Assembly (NCBI GenBank): GCA_963931805.1
Contig: OZ007499.1
Location: 94,981,163-95,045,162 of the forward strand
From: Microdon myrmicae
Lineage: Eukaryota; Arthropoda; Insecta; Diptera; Syrphidae
Direction of reading: 5' to 3'
Length of the DNA stretch: 64,000 bases
The position numbers and the translations under genes were made by a program. Of the stretch, positions 10,343-20,154 are shown piece by piece; the stretch's first letter is position 1; every line of letters starts with the position of its first letter. The notes below the pieces were generated by a model. That model was not told the origin of the DNA and did not search any database. It saw nothing but the letters and a program-made list of their open reading frames with translations.

Positions 10343-11640
10343 CTACAACCCGGATCCGGTCTTGGCCTTATTTAACAAATCTGTCCACCGGTCCCGATTT
10401 CGAGCCGATGTCATCCAGTTTGGCACTTCCAGGCTCTGCGCGTCCTGGTCTACGCCATCCCTCCATCGCAGACAAAGTCTGCCGCGCTGTCTCCTTCCAT
10501 ACATCCTGCCACAAAGGACTTTCCAGGCAGGCTCCTCTTCGCTCATTCGAGCTAGGTGTCCCGCCCACCGGTGTCTACCGAGCTTGATTTTTCTAACAAC
10601 ATTAGCTTCAATGTAGATTTCGTACAACTCATGGTTGTAGGGTCTCCGGAATCGGCCTTCCTCACATACGGGGCCAACAATTTTCCTTAAGACCTTTCTC
10701 TCGAACGCGGCTAAGAGTTCAGAGTGCCTTTTATTGAGCGCCCAGGTCTCGGATCCATACATGAGTTTTTCATTTTTCATTTTTAAAACATTTTTTATTT
10801 TCTTTTTATATTCTTAGTTTCTAAATTAAAGGCTAGACAAAAAAAATGCTTAAATTCTAGCTTAATTATCTTATATAATAACTTACTGGTCCTTCGCAGA
10901 CGCTCTAAGCTAAACATTGCTTAACATTTGTATAATTTGCCTTTCGGCCACTATCCATACATGAGTACTGGTAAGACCATGGTCTTGTACAGTAGTAGCT
11001 TGGATGTTCTGGATAAATTTCGGGATTTAAAGAGCCTTGTAATAGGCTTTGTTGGATTTGATCAGCCGTTCGCGTATTTCTTCTTCCATATTGTTATCGG
11101 CTAATACCATCGACCCAAGGTAGTTAAAGGATTGCACTACTTCAAATTCGTGCTCCACTACCCTGATAGTTTGACCAACGTTAGGTCTACTCTTCGCAGA
11201 AGTTGCCACCATGTAGTTAGTTTTCCCCTCATTAATGTGCAGTCCCAGGTTTTGTGCCGCCTGCTCGATCTGGGTGAAGGAATCCTGTACAGTCGAATCG
11301 GTTCTACTGATGATGTCGATGTCATCTGCGTAAGCAAGTATCTGGCTGGACTTGGTGATAATAGTCCCTCAAGTTGTGTCGCCGGAGTCACGGGCTGTTT
11401 CTGCAACGCCAGGTTGAAGAGGAGGCAGGCCAGACCGTCCCCTTGTCGGAGTTCATTAAAGATGTTTATTGGTTTGGGCAGCAATCCCGCTATTTTTACT
11501 TGACTAGTTACGTCATGGTCATGGACAACCTACAAAGTCGTACCAATTTGTTTGTAATGCCGAACCCTCTCATGGCATTATATAGTTCTACCCTGGCTAT
11601 GTTGTCGTAGGCGGCCTTAAAGTCTATAAATATATGATAT
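10343..11640 (-). pseudogene. RTE-A reverse transcriptase, C-terminal half
   Basis: Encodes the end of the RTE-A polyprotein: the LAYADDIDI region is damaged here, followed by TKYMVATSAKSRPNVGQTIRVV, then FNYLGSMVLADNNMEEEIRERL, then YGSETWALNKRHSELLAAFERK and the tail RHRWAGHLARMSEEEP. Better preserved sequence is at 61097-61969. RT makes cDNA at the nicked target. The frame is broken at several points and by the LINE-C insertion after the YGSE block. Confidence 0.85.
10767..10952 (-). mobile_element. LINE-C 3' tail inserted in RTE-A
   Basis: A 14-bp target duplication, ATCCATACATGAGT, lies at 10753-10766 and 10953-10966. The uninterrupted site is visible in the RTE-A copy near 61508. The minus-strand insert ends in an A-rich tail and matches the 3' UTR at 7498-7697. 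Confidence 0.92.
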
Positions 11641-12500
11641 AATGGAATCTTAAATTCCAGACATTTTGCCATCGCCTGCGTAAGGATGAATATCTGATCA
11701 ATCGCCGATTTGCCTGTGCTGAATCCACACTGTTATTGACCAATGATGGCTTTAGCATATGGGGCTATCCGATCTTGTAAGATAGTGGAGAGTATCTTAG
11801 AGGCGGTACTCAGCAATGTTATACCCATATAGTTGCTGCACAGTGTGATATCTCCCTTCTTATGTATGGGACAAATTATTCCATGACGCTAATCTTCCAG
11901 CATCTCCTCTTGCTCCCATACGTGCACCACGATCTCATGAATTGTGTGATGTAACGCTGTCCCTCCTTGTTTGATTAGCCCCGGGGGCTTTATTTGATTT
12001 GAGCTGTTTTATAGCTTTTACTGTTTCCTCAATGCTTGGCGGCGGCAGCATTTGGTCCTGATTTTGCATTGGTGGAGCCTCCAATTCTTCTGTGAGGTGA
12101 CCATTTAGCAATTCATTGAAGTGCACTTCCCATCGCTCCGAATGCCGTCAGGATCGGCGATCAGATTACCCTCTTTATGCTTGCAGTAAGTGCAGCGTGG
12201 TGTGTACCGCGTCATACTGCGGATTATTCGGTAGAACTTCCGCGACTGGTGCGGACCTCGCTCTCTACTTCTCTCTATTTCACAGACAAGGTTTCTTTCC
12301 CAGGCACTTTTCTTTTGTCTGTGGAGTCTTTTTTCAGATCTTCTGAGCTCTTTGTATTTCCCCTCGCGTACCCGCGTCCTATGAGACTGCTACTTTGCCC
12401 GGTATGCAGAATTCTTCCCTTTAGTCGCTAGTATGCACTCATCATCAAACCAGTCTCTCCGATCTCTACGACTACTGCCTAAGATGGAGTTGGCAGTACT
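11641..12500 (-). pseudogene. RTE-A reverse transcriptase, N-terminal part
   Basis: The minus strand carries EETVKAIKQLKSNKAPGANQ (about 11970-12030), the standard start of LINE RT fingers, and the ELLNGHLTEELEAPP linker before it. The region up to 11640 holds QIFILTQAMAKCLEFKIPLYH-like RT palm sequence in broken frames. Stops and small indels are frequent. Confidence 0.75.
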
Positions 12501-12524
12501 AATGACAGTATTCGTAAAGCGTGT

Positions 12525-13449
12525 CTATTTCTCTTCTACGCCCGGCATTCTGGCCCCAGGACTTATTCTCCCTCCGTCGAGCTCTTCGAGGGCGAGTCTT
12601 AACGCATGACCAAAGGTGTTACTGGTATTCTCAGTGCGTAAGGCAGCCGTGTTGATTCGAACCTGATCCGCGGATGCAATACGTCTCCGTAAGGCAATCC
12701 GAGCTCGGAAAACTATACCAAGAAGATAGTGATCCGAGTTGACGTTGGCACCTCGGTACGTTCGTACCGTCATCAGGCTCGAGGAGTGGCGGCGATCTAT
12801 CAACACGTGATCAATTTGGTTGCGAGGGGCTCCATTAGATGATGCCCAGGTGGCTTTGTGGATATCTTTACGCGGAAACCTAATACTTGCAACGACCAAG
12901 TTTTTCGATGCTGCCAGTTCGATGACTCGTAGTCCATTGTCATTAGTGTTCTCATGCAAACTATGGGAACCTGCCTAGTGCCTGAAAACCGGCTCCCGAC
13001 CCATTTTTGCATTCACATCACCAAGAACGATTTTCACAGGCATTGAGGGCCCGTTCGACGTTCTCGTAGAATTCTTCTTTTTCCTCGTCAGGGGACTCCT
13101 CTGTAGGTCCGTGAACGTTTATGTGGCTTATGTTCTTAAACTTGCCTCGCAAGCGAAGAGTGCATAGCCTTTCGCTTATCGCATTAAAGCCGATGATGGC
13201 AGGCTTCAGTTTTTGGCTGACTAGAAACTTACCAAGAGCAAATGGTGTTTTGCATGACAGCTGTAATAAATGTCATACTCGTTTCTTTGAATAACACCAC
13301 TCCCCGTCCATCTTATTTCTTATAATGTTGTTATGTCAGCCTTATATTCGGACACGGCATGGGCTAGCTGCTGAGCAGCTCGAGCTCTGATAGTGAGCGG
13401 ACGTTTCATGAAAAAGTTCTTAAATCGTTTAGCCATTTTCGTCTGCGTG
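12525..13449 (-). pseudogene. RTE-A APE-type endonuclease
   Basis: Fragments of the nicking endonuclease. The first Met after the 5' UTR is near 13436 (MAKRFKNFFMKRPLTIRARA), followed by AAQQLAHAVSEYKADITTL, then NISHINVHGPTEESPDEE-like and LGDVNAKMG-like segments, and finally ATWASSNGAPRNQIDHVLIDRRH with the conserved QIDHV and NVNSDHYLLG motifs. The frames are broken at several sites. Confidence 0.8.
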
Positions 13450-13649
13450 GTCGTCGTCGTGTATCCGGTCCATATCGGAGGCTTGTTAAATTTTCCATAA
13501 TAATTCGTTTTTACGGGCATGGTTATTAGCCTTGCGTCAACCTTTCTCAGGATGTCGCTACATGCATTGGTTTGTAGGGTTATATTTTATTAAATTGATT
13601 TTCTTACCTCAATGGTCTTCCTTGTTTTCAAGGGTCCAATATTGAAAAG

Positions 13650-14132
13650 CGATTATTTATTATTTATTTATTTATGTTTTATTTATTTCATTAGTTTGAT
13701 TTTTATTTTGGCCGTCGCCTTGACCTCTGGATCCCAACTGATTTGGATTAAAAAAAAAAAAAAAAAATTGTGGCGAGAAGGCCGAATTTAGCGAGACAGG
13801 ACATATGTGTCCTTCATCTTGTCTCTGACTTCTGCCCATCTTGCGATTACCAGAATCACCCACATCCGCGAGGATGTTGGGCTCGGTCTCGCGGCATCTG
13901 AAAAGAGAAGAAAAAAGGGGGGTATCCAAGGATAGTGTGGACAGTGTTAGTCCAAGTGTTCTCTAACTACTTTTATAGAGGGATGGTGGGAAAGAAATCA
14001 TACAGGACCTGTGGGTCTTGGGTGCGGTAGTAAACGCAGATCACGTCTTTGGCGTCTGATGATCTGCTCTTTGGTCGGTGTGTATGTTTGTGTTTGTGCC
14101 GTCTTGTACTGTGCGTTCGTGTGTTTGGTTTG
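13650..14132 (-). other. LINE-G 3' UTR
   Basis: Non-coding sequence after the ORF2 stop. It holds an A16-17 tract near 13750-13766 (minus strand T) and ends in AATAAATAAAACATAAAT-type repeats, consistent with a polyadenylated LINE tail. Confidence 0.65.
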
Positions 14133-17045
14133 TTAATAGTAGACCCTATGGGATGGGTCCAGAAATCCTCTATTATAGAGGGGAATGTTGTTGGGAAGGG
14201 TGCTGTCTTCAGTTTTGTACTGAAGAAGAAATTGTGGGGCTTTGATCCGAAGAGATCGAGAGAGAGAAGGGTCAAGAACGCAAGAGTCCCGTACAAGTAG
14301 GTTCTCGCTGTTCGGAATGTTTTCGAGGTACTTATATGCTAATTGAAGCAAGTACTCGTCGATAGGGGTAATGGAGGCGCCTTCGTATAGGTGAGAGTTG
14401 GGGTAATGACGACCGTCAGGCCTTCTAAAATGATTGGTGCATCTTCTGAGGAGTTTCCTTTTGAAAACCCGAAGTCTTTCCATTTGAGACGAAGATATGC
14501 AGGACCATATGGGAAAGGCGTACGATATTCCAGATCGGATTAGCTGCTTATAGCAGAGAAGCTTAACTTTGGTGTCAACTTTGTTCCTCCACTTCAAGAT
14601 GTTGTGCAGTTGCTTAGACCGACCGAGGCCCCTTTGGAGAATGTGGGTCACATGTTTGATGAAATTCATTTTTGGGGTATAAGTGACCCCGAGATATTTC
14701 ATCTTGTCCTGTGGTCTAATCGTAGTATCTCCCATTTTTATTCGAATATTCTGTGAATATCGAGAAGTAGGTTGGGAGTGTTTACTACTCAGAATTATGG
14801 CTACTGCTTTGGATGGATTAAGTCGGATTTTCCATCGACTGTAATACTGATACAGTTCGTCCAAGTGACGGTTGAGTCGATTTGTTGCGAGGTTAGGGCC
14901 TTTGGTTGACGTGTACACCAGGACGTCATCGGCATAGCATATTTGGTTTAATCTCCCGTCCACAGGGCGGGGAATATCGGAGGTGTAAATATTGAATAAG
15001 ATGGGGTCTAGAATGGAGCCCTGTGGTACGCCTGCAGCGCCGTGAAAAGTTCGGGAAAGCTTTCCATTCATTCTAACTTGGAAGGTTCTGTTTCGAACGA
15101 ACTGGTAGATGATGCTACATAGCGTTCTACTGAGGCCAGTATTCAGTAGTTTAAAAGCGAGACCTTCGATCCAAGACGTATCAAAAGCTTTTTCAATGTC
15201 TAGGCTTACCGCAACGGTGGGTTCCTTATTAAAGAGCCGCACGCAGACGTGGTTTTGAAATAAATTGCGAGCCATAGTGGTGCTATGCGCTCTTCGAAAT
15301 CCGAATTGGAAATCAGGTATTAGGTGCCTGGCACTGACAAAGTTATTTAGCTTCTCGTATATGAATTTTTCATATATTTCGCTGATGCAAGTGAGAAGCG
15401 AGATAGGGCGAAAGCTTTAGGGGTGATCCGTTGGTTTCCCAACTTTTGCTATTGGACAAATAATAGCGTGCCTCCAAGCTTGGGGAAAGTACCCCATGTT
15501 GTAAGCATGGTTGAACAGAATGGAGAGCTTTATAAAGAATAAGGCAGAAAGCCTTCGCAACGAGTGGTATGACATGTCGTCGATACCAGGTGACTTCTTA
15601 GGGTGTCGAGATTTAACCAGACTCTGTAGGGTATTTGGTGTGATGAAACCGTGACCATTATCACGTGTATCATCGAAGTATGCACTGTTAGTTGGGTTAA
15701 AGACAACAATTGGCTCGTTGAAGTCGTCCAACTTCCTGTGGACCTCTGAACTAACGATTGCATTAGTTTCCGGGTCGCCATCTTGGAGAGTGAGTTTGTG
15801 ATTGTTTTCGAAGGTCTCTCCGATGATATTTGCTTTATTGGTGTCGTTATTGACAACAACACCATTGTGCATAATTGGCCCAGTGATGCGGGAAGTGCCA
15901 CATATCTTTTTAACATTTTTATAAACGTTCTGGTCCATCTGAATACCCTTCAGCTTGTCTTCCAATTGTCGGGTACGATTGTTTTGGATTCTCTGTTTTA
16001 TCAGTGTACCAATATTGTGAATAATGGATCGCAATAATGGCTCCCTTTGCGTAAAGCGGTGACGATATCTCATTCTGCAGAGGTTTTTACGCTCCCGGAT
16101 CAGACGAAGAGTGATGTCGTCATGGGGAATCTGATAGGTATTTTCAAGTTTATACTTCGGGACATGAGTCTCCGAAGTTTCAACTAGAATCTCGTGAAGT
16201 CGTTTTGCAACGTTGTTTATCTCAACCGTCGTTAGGTTCCTGTCAGTGGGAAGAGAGAAATGGTGGAGTTTATCGTTCAATGTAATATTGAAGTTGTCCC
16301 AATTTGTCCGCCCATAATCGGGTATGTATCTGATATGAGCCCGGGATGCTCGATAGCCGCGAATGAATGTGGTCACAGCATTGTGGTCAGATACACCCGC
16401 TGAAACTTGAGGAGGAGTGATTTGTGGAAGTAAGTCTTTGGACACAATAAATATGTCCAGAATTGAGTTACCTCGAGTAACAACCGTAGGTGCGACTATT
16501 TCGAAGTTGAGGGCATACATGTTTGCGGTGTACCATTGGTACAGTTTTGTGCCATTTGGGCAAGAGATAGAGTTGTTCCAGTGGGGATGTCTGGAGTTAA
16601 AATCGCCGCATATGATGAAGGGTGTATGCCCCGAGGTCCTTATTAGTTTGCCGATATCTTCGGGATTAATGGGGCCATTATTGGTTTTATGCGAGTGGTA
16701 TACGGAGTATATATTCACTCTACCATTACTAGCCAGATGCAGTTCAACTCCAGATACCTCTATGGACTCTAGGTATGGGAGGTCAATAGCTTCATGGCGA
16801 AGTCCGCTATTAACCAGTATACAAGTTCCACCTCCGTTGATGGTGGGACCGCCAGTGAGGGTTCGATCTCTTCGAATCATGGAGAAGTTTGGGAATACGG
16901 GACGGTGACATGGATGCAACCTAGTTTCGGTTACAAGTACCACGTCCGCCCGGCTTTCCTTTATGAAGTCAGAGACTATCATACGCTTGGAATGCGAAAC
17001 AAGGGAGTTGACATTTAAGAGGATAACTTTAATTTTGGAATCCAT
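14133..17045 (-). pseudogene. LINE-G ORF2: endonuclease and reverse transcriptase, one stop
   Basis: I choose the Met at 17045 (MDSKIKVILLNVNSL), which overlaps the ORF1 stop in another frame; an upstream Met at 17138 also exists. The N-terminal APE endonuclease shows NVNSL, VLVTETRLHP, FIICGDFNSRHPHW and VSDHNAV. The RT has KSPGIDDM, SFRPISLLT, FQFGFRRAHST, LDIEKAFD, GVPQGSIL and ICYADDVLVY. The catalytic YADD is intact. A single TAA at 15417-15419 interrupts between KPTDHP and SFRPIS; the frame continues unchanged on both sides to 14133. Confidence 0.9.
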
Positions 17046-18702
17046 TGTGGAGGGTATGTCTTGCATATGCAGTGAAAAGGAGGGCCTCCCTCTCTGCCTC
17101 GGTTGATAGTTTCTCATATCGGGGTCGGATATCCTCAATTAAGCGGGAGAAACTAAGTAGTTTCTCGAGCATTGAAGATTGCCCCCTCGGAGGCTTTTGC
17201 ACCACCGCTTGAATTTGAGGCGTCGTGTTGGCCTTTACCGGGGCTCGCTTAGGGACTTGAATATGTTTTTGAGGGGGAGGAGTTGAAAGGGTTTTTGTAT
17301 TCCTTGCCTGCTGACCCCTAAGCATGTCGGCAAATGTGAATCCATTTTGGATGAGGTTTTGTGTGCCATTTTTTCCGAAGTCTGACTTGGCTGTTTGCTT
17401 AGCTCGAGTCTCCTTGGATCTTTGTTTAATTTTCTTATATTTAGGACAATTTCTATAACTAGCCGGATGCCCTTTGTTGCCGCAGTTGCAGCAAGTTGGC
17501 AGTGTTATTTCATCCTGCACATTTGTTGCGGGATCGTATTTTGCTAGCGGTAGTTCGCACTTGCCAATATCGTGGGATTTTCCGCAACGAACGCAACGGC
17601 GACTCATGTTGTAGTTTCGGGAGACATGCCCGAAACGTTGGCAACGTCTGCATTGAGGTATTTCTCTGTTATGAAATACCTCGAAGACAACTTGCTGATG
17701 CAAAGTTGGAAGCGACTTTGTCCGTATTATGGAATCTATGTCGGTTCCTGGGGCAAGGAGAAGCTGCCATATGTTCAGCTTGGTGTATCTTTGCGGTCTG
17801 ATGTTCACAAACCGCTGTGGGGGAGAGCATTTTTTGACGTCAATGAATTTGACGTTAGGAAATGTTGCCTCAAGAGCAGTTATGATGTCGTCCTTTTCCC
17901 AAGAGGCAGCGACTCGTTTTAAGAGGATTGTCCTCGACTTTTCGTCGGGCGGAGTGAAGGTGTAATAATTCACCTCCTTGGCCTTGAGGTTGTCGTTAAC
18001 CGTGCGATAGGTTTCCCTATCGTAGGCTATGATTTTATTTAGGTATGGACTTAAGGTCTTTGCCTTGAAGTTAGAAATCCCTAGCCGGTTCATGTCACCG
18101 ACGAAATTTTTTAAATTGAGGTCTCGTACAAAGACCCCGGGTTGCTGTTTCTTCTTAGAAACAGGTGGGCGTTCCCCGACCTCTGGCTGAACAGTGTTGG
18201 GAACACCAGCAGCCTTTGGTTTTGGGTTAATTAATGGAGTTGGCCGTGGTGGGCAAGGCTCCTGCGGAGGTACGACCCTCACATGAGTTGGTGTTATCGC
18301 GGGGTTCGACAACAGTTTGGGGTGCGGCGTTGGCGGGCAGCCGGTGGCCACACGCTTATTGGAGGGTCCTCCTTCGCAGTTTATAATTGGAAGCGGTGTT
18401 TTCCGCTTAGGGGCTCTAGACGAGTTGGGGGTGGGGGTGCGCGAGTCACCGTCGTCCATTGTTTCGTTGGAACTCTCAGCGAGACCTTCCAACTCGGGCT
18501 CGAACTCCGATTCCGAATCAGAAGCCTCTGAACTGGCACTGGACGGGGATGCGGGTGGTGTGGCTTCCAGTCGCGACAATTTATCTCTCAAGACAGCGTT
18601 CTCTGCCTTGAGAGCCTCGAGGTCCTCCCTTAATCTCTTTATGAGAGCCATCATGCCCTGATCGGGCTGGTGGCCCACACCACGAGAAGAGCAGGTGTCC
18701 AT
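17029..18702 (-). CDS. LINE-G ORF1, gag-like zinc-knuckle protein
   Basis: A 557-residue nucleic-acid chaperone that should coat the LINE RNA. Residues about 18-50 form a leucine-rich coiled coil (MMALIKRLREDLEALKAENA). An acidic/serine-rich segment and a Pro-rich linker follow. A PRE_C2HC-type region (LLKRVAASWEKDDIITALE) precedes three CCHC-like knuckles at about 350-425 (CRRCQRFGHVSRNYN, CVRCGKSHDIGKC, CCNCGNKGHPASYRNC). The first knuckle has Asn where the last Cys is expected. The start Met follows a short 5' UTR and no longer frame exists upstream. Its stop overlaps the ORF2 start by 17 nt. Confidence 0.88.
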   Translation of the reverse strand: MDTCSSRGVGHQPDQGMMALIKRLREDLEALKAENAVLRDKLSRLEATPPASPSSASSEASDSESEFEPELEGLAESSNETMDDGDSRTPTPNSSRAPKRKTPLPIINCEGGPSNKRVATGCPPTPHPKLLSNPAITPTHVRVVPPQEPCPPRPTPLINPKPKAAGVPNTVQPEVGERPPVSKKKQQPGVFVRDLNLKNFVGDMNRLGISNFKAKTLSPYLNKIIAYDRETYRTVNDNLKAKEVNYYTFTPPDEKSRTILLKRVAASWEKDDIITALEATFPNVKFIDVKKCSPPQRFVNIRPQRYTKLNIWQLLLAPGTDIDSIIRTKSLPTLHQQVVFEVFHNREIPQCRRCQRFGHVSRNYNMSRRCVRCGKSHDIGKCELPLAKYDPATNVQDEITLPTCCNCGNKGHPASYRNCPKYKKIKQRSKETRAKQTAKSDFGKNGTQNLIQNGFTFADMLRGQQARNTKTLSTPPPQKHIQVPKRAPVKANTTPQIQAVVQKPPRGQSSMLEKLLSFSRLIEDIRPRYEKLSTEAEREALLFTAYARHTLHNGFQN

Positions 18703-19348
18703 CTATTTCGATGTTGCAAACATCGAGCACAAAAAAGAGAAACAAAAAAACGCGTGGGACGCAAGGAAAAGAGAAGAGGAACAAACAAAAACCAAGAAGG
18801 AAACAAGCAGACCTAAAAAAAAAATCCTTCTAAATTAAAACAAATATAAATTTGAAAATATAGGTGCAATTAAAAATAAACGATCCTAAAGTTGTTTCCT
18901 GTTCACTAAGAAACTTTTCTTTTCTCCCACTGTTTTTTTTCCCCAAACTTTTTTTTTTTTTAATTTATTATTTTTTTTTTTAATTTAAATTATAAATCTT
19001 TTATTTATTTATGTTGTTTTAAATAAACTTTAAATTGTATGTATCACTGTCCAGGATGTGTCTTCTCTCAGATCTCACTGTGAAGTCGTGACTGATGTCG
19101 TCGGTGGTTAGAACTCGACTGATGCTGATCTCGAATCCAAAATGCATTCCCCTTTTATACTCTGTGGCAACAGAGATTTGTTAAAAATATTATTTAAAAA
19201 TTCCAAGAAGCCCAAACAACATTTTTGTGCCTCAATTGGAATAGGATTCCCGGAACTTTATACGAATTTTACTTGAACAAATTCCCGGAAGGAGAAATCA
19301 TGAAATGCATTTAGTATTACGCATTTCGTAATTTCAATAGTTATAGGG

Positions 19349-19497
19349 AATTGAATCAATGCACGACAAATGGACTTTCGTTTAATTTTGTCGTGCATAT
19401 GATTCAATTGGATTGGGATATAAGGTACTTGGAAATTGAATCAATGCGCAAAAATTAACTTATGGTTTAAATCTATCGCGCATATGATTCAATTGGA
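19349..19497. repeat. Tandem 85-bp hairpin units
   Basis: Two consecutive units each form an imperfect stem: AATTGAATCAATGCACGACA paired with the segment ending GTGCATATGATTCAATT (19349-19409), and AATTGAATCAATGCGC with GCGCATATGATTCAATT (19434-19496). The unit spacing is 85 bp. Loop sequences diverge while the stems are conserved. Confidence 0.75.
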
Positions 19498-19766
19498 TTG
19501 GAATTATAGGTAAGTGGGTGAGAGTAGTGATTTAGGATCACTACACGCTCACTACTTGGCGGGTGCCAAAGTAGCTATCCAAGGGTGTCACGTGGAGACT
19601 GCATGTCAACTTGGATTGAACAGGGACAAGGATCGTCCTGGCCTTCGCCGGTTTGAAAGTAATCAATAACTTTGCCCTGTATGTTCGCTCCCATCCCCCT
19701 CTAATGTACGTGTATATATGTAATTTTGGTGTCCTTCGTGGTTGTTGGTGGATTGTTGAGTTTTTT

Positions 19767-19843
19767 GTCGCCCGGAAAAAATTATTTTATAATATAGAAA
19801 GATATGACTTTGGACTCATTCTATTGCGGTTTCAAATTATTTC
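19767..19843 (+). repeat. 77-bp repeat shared with 9698-9776
   Basis: Contains TTGTCGCCCGGAAAAAATTA, ATAATATAGAAAGATATGA and TTGGACTCAT, also found inside the nested element near 9698-9776. Family unknown. Confidence 0.7.
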
Positions 19844-19944
19844 GAACTTTTGCATCGTGCAGCAATTTATCGGAAGGAATATATTTATTGCCCTATTCAC
19901 TTACATATATGTCAACCATGAATTAAACCAACGTATCACTTCAT

Positions 19945-20144
19945 TGCGGCTCCTCGATAGTATAGTGGCTAGTATACCCGCCTGACACGCGGAAGACCGG
20001 GGTTCAATTCCCCGTCGGGGAGCCTCTGGCGCAAGATTAATGACCATCCCCGGAAAAAACAAATCATTATGGAAAATTTAACAAGCCTCAGCACTTGCTA
20101 AATACCTCCAAGACCGGTTCCTGGTTGTAGTGCCGATGATGATG
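19945..20144 (+). mobile_element. tRNA(Asp)-headed SINE with RTE-A body and tail
   Basis: A 200-bp SINE with a perfect 10-bp target duplication, ATCACTTCAT (19935-19944, 20145-20154). The head is tRNA(Asp)-like (19951-20022) with pol III A box TAGTATAGTGG and B box GGTTCAATTCC. The middle (CTGGCGCAAGATTAATGACC ... GGAAAATTTAACAAGCCTC) aligns with the RTE-A 5' UTR at 13455-13545. The end (CCAAGACCGGTTCCTGGTTG ... (GAT)n) matches the RTE-A 3' terminus, which RTE reverse transcriptase presumably recognises. Confidence 0.93.
19951..20022 (+). tRNA. tRNA(Asp)-derived SINE head, anticodon now GAC
   Basis: Folds as a cloverleaf with a 7-bp acceptor stem (TCCTCGA/TCGGGGA). The loop CTGACAC gives anticodon GAC (Val), whereas the other SINE copy has GTC (Asp), so one substitution changed it. 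One anticodon-stem pair is lost. It is the promoter part of a SINE, not an independent tRNA gene. Confidence 0.7.
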
Positions 20145-20154
20145 ATCACTTCAT

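Larger units (their letters stand above)
10329..13545 (-). mobile_element. RTE-A LINE, near full length, decayed
   Basis: The 3' tail (GATGATG...) is at 10329. The coding region runs leftward from about 13440, and the 5' UTR occupies about 13450-13545. An APE endonuclease and RT are recognisable but many frameshifts and stops are present. A 186-bp LINE-C tail is inserted at 10767-10952. The 5' UTR is the key part: it aligns over about 65 bp with the body of the tRNA-headed SINEs. Confidence 0.85.
13650..19120 (-). mobile_element. LINE-G: Jockey-like LINE, near intact
   Basis: About 5.5 kb on the minus strand. The 5' UTR begins near 19120 with ATCAGTCGAGTTCTAACC, reminiscent of Jockey-type initiator promoters. 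It is followed by ORF1 (gag), an overlapping ORF2 (endonuclease + RT), a 3' UTR, and an (AATA)n-rich 3' end near 13650. Both ORFs are open except for one stop codon in ORF2, so this copy is much younger than its neighbours. I could not find a clear target duplication. Confidence 0.88.

Noticed and set aside
14049..18661. Plus-strand open frames of 70-160 codons across LINE-G
   Set aside because: They are antisense shadows of the two long LINE-G reading frames, without motifs of their own.
19951..20022. Independent tRNA-Val gene
   Set aside because: It is the head of a SINE with target duplications; the body is tRNA(Asp) with one anticodon change.
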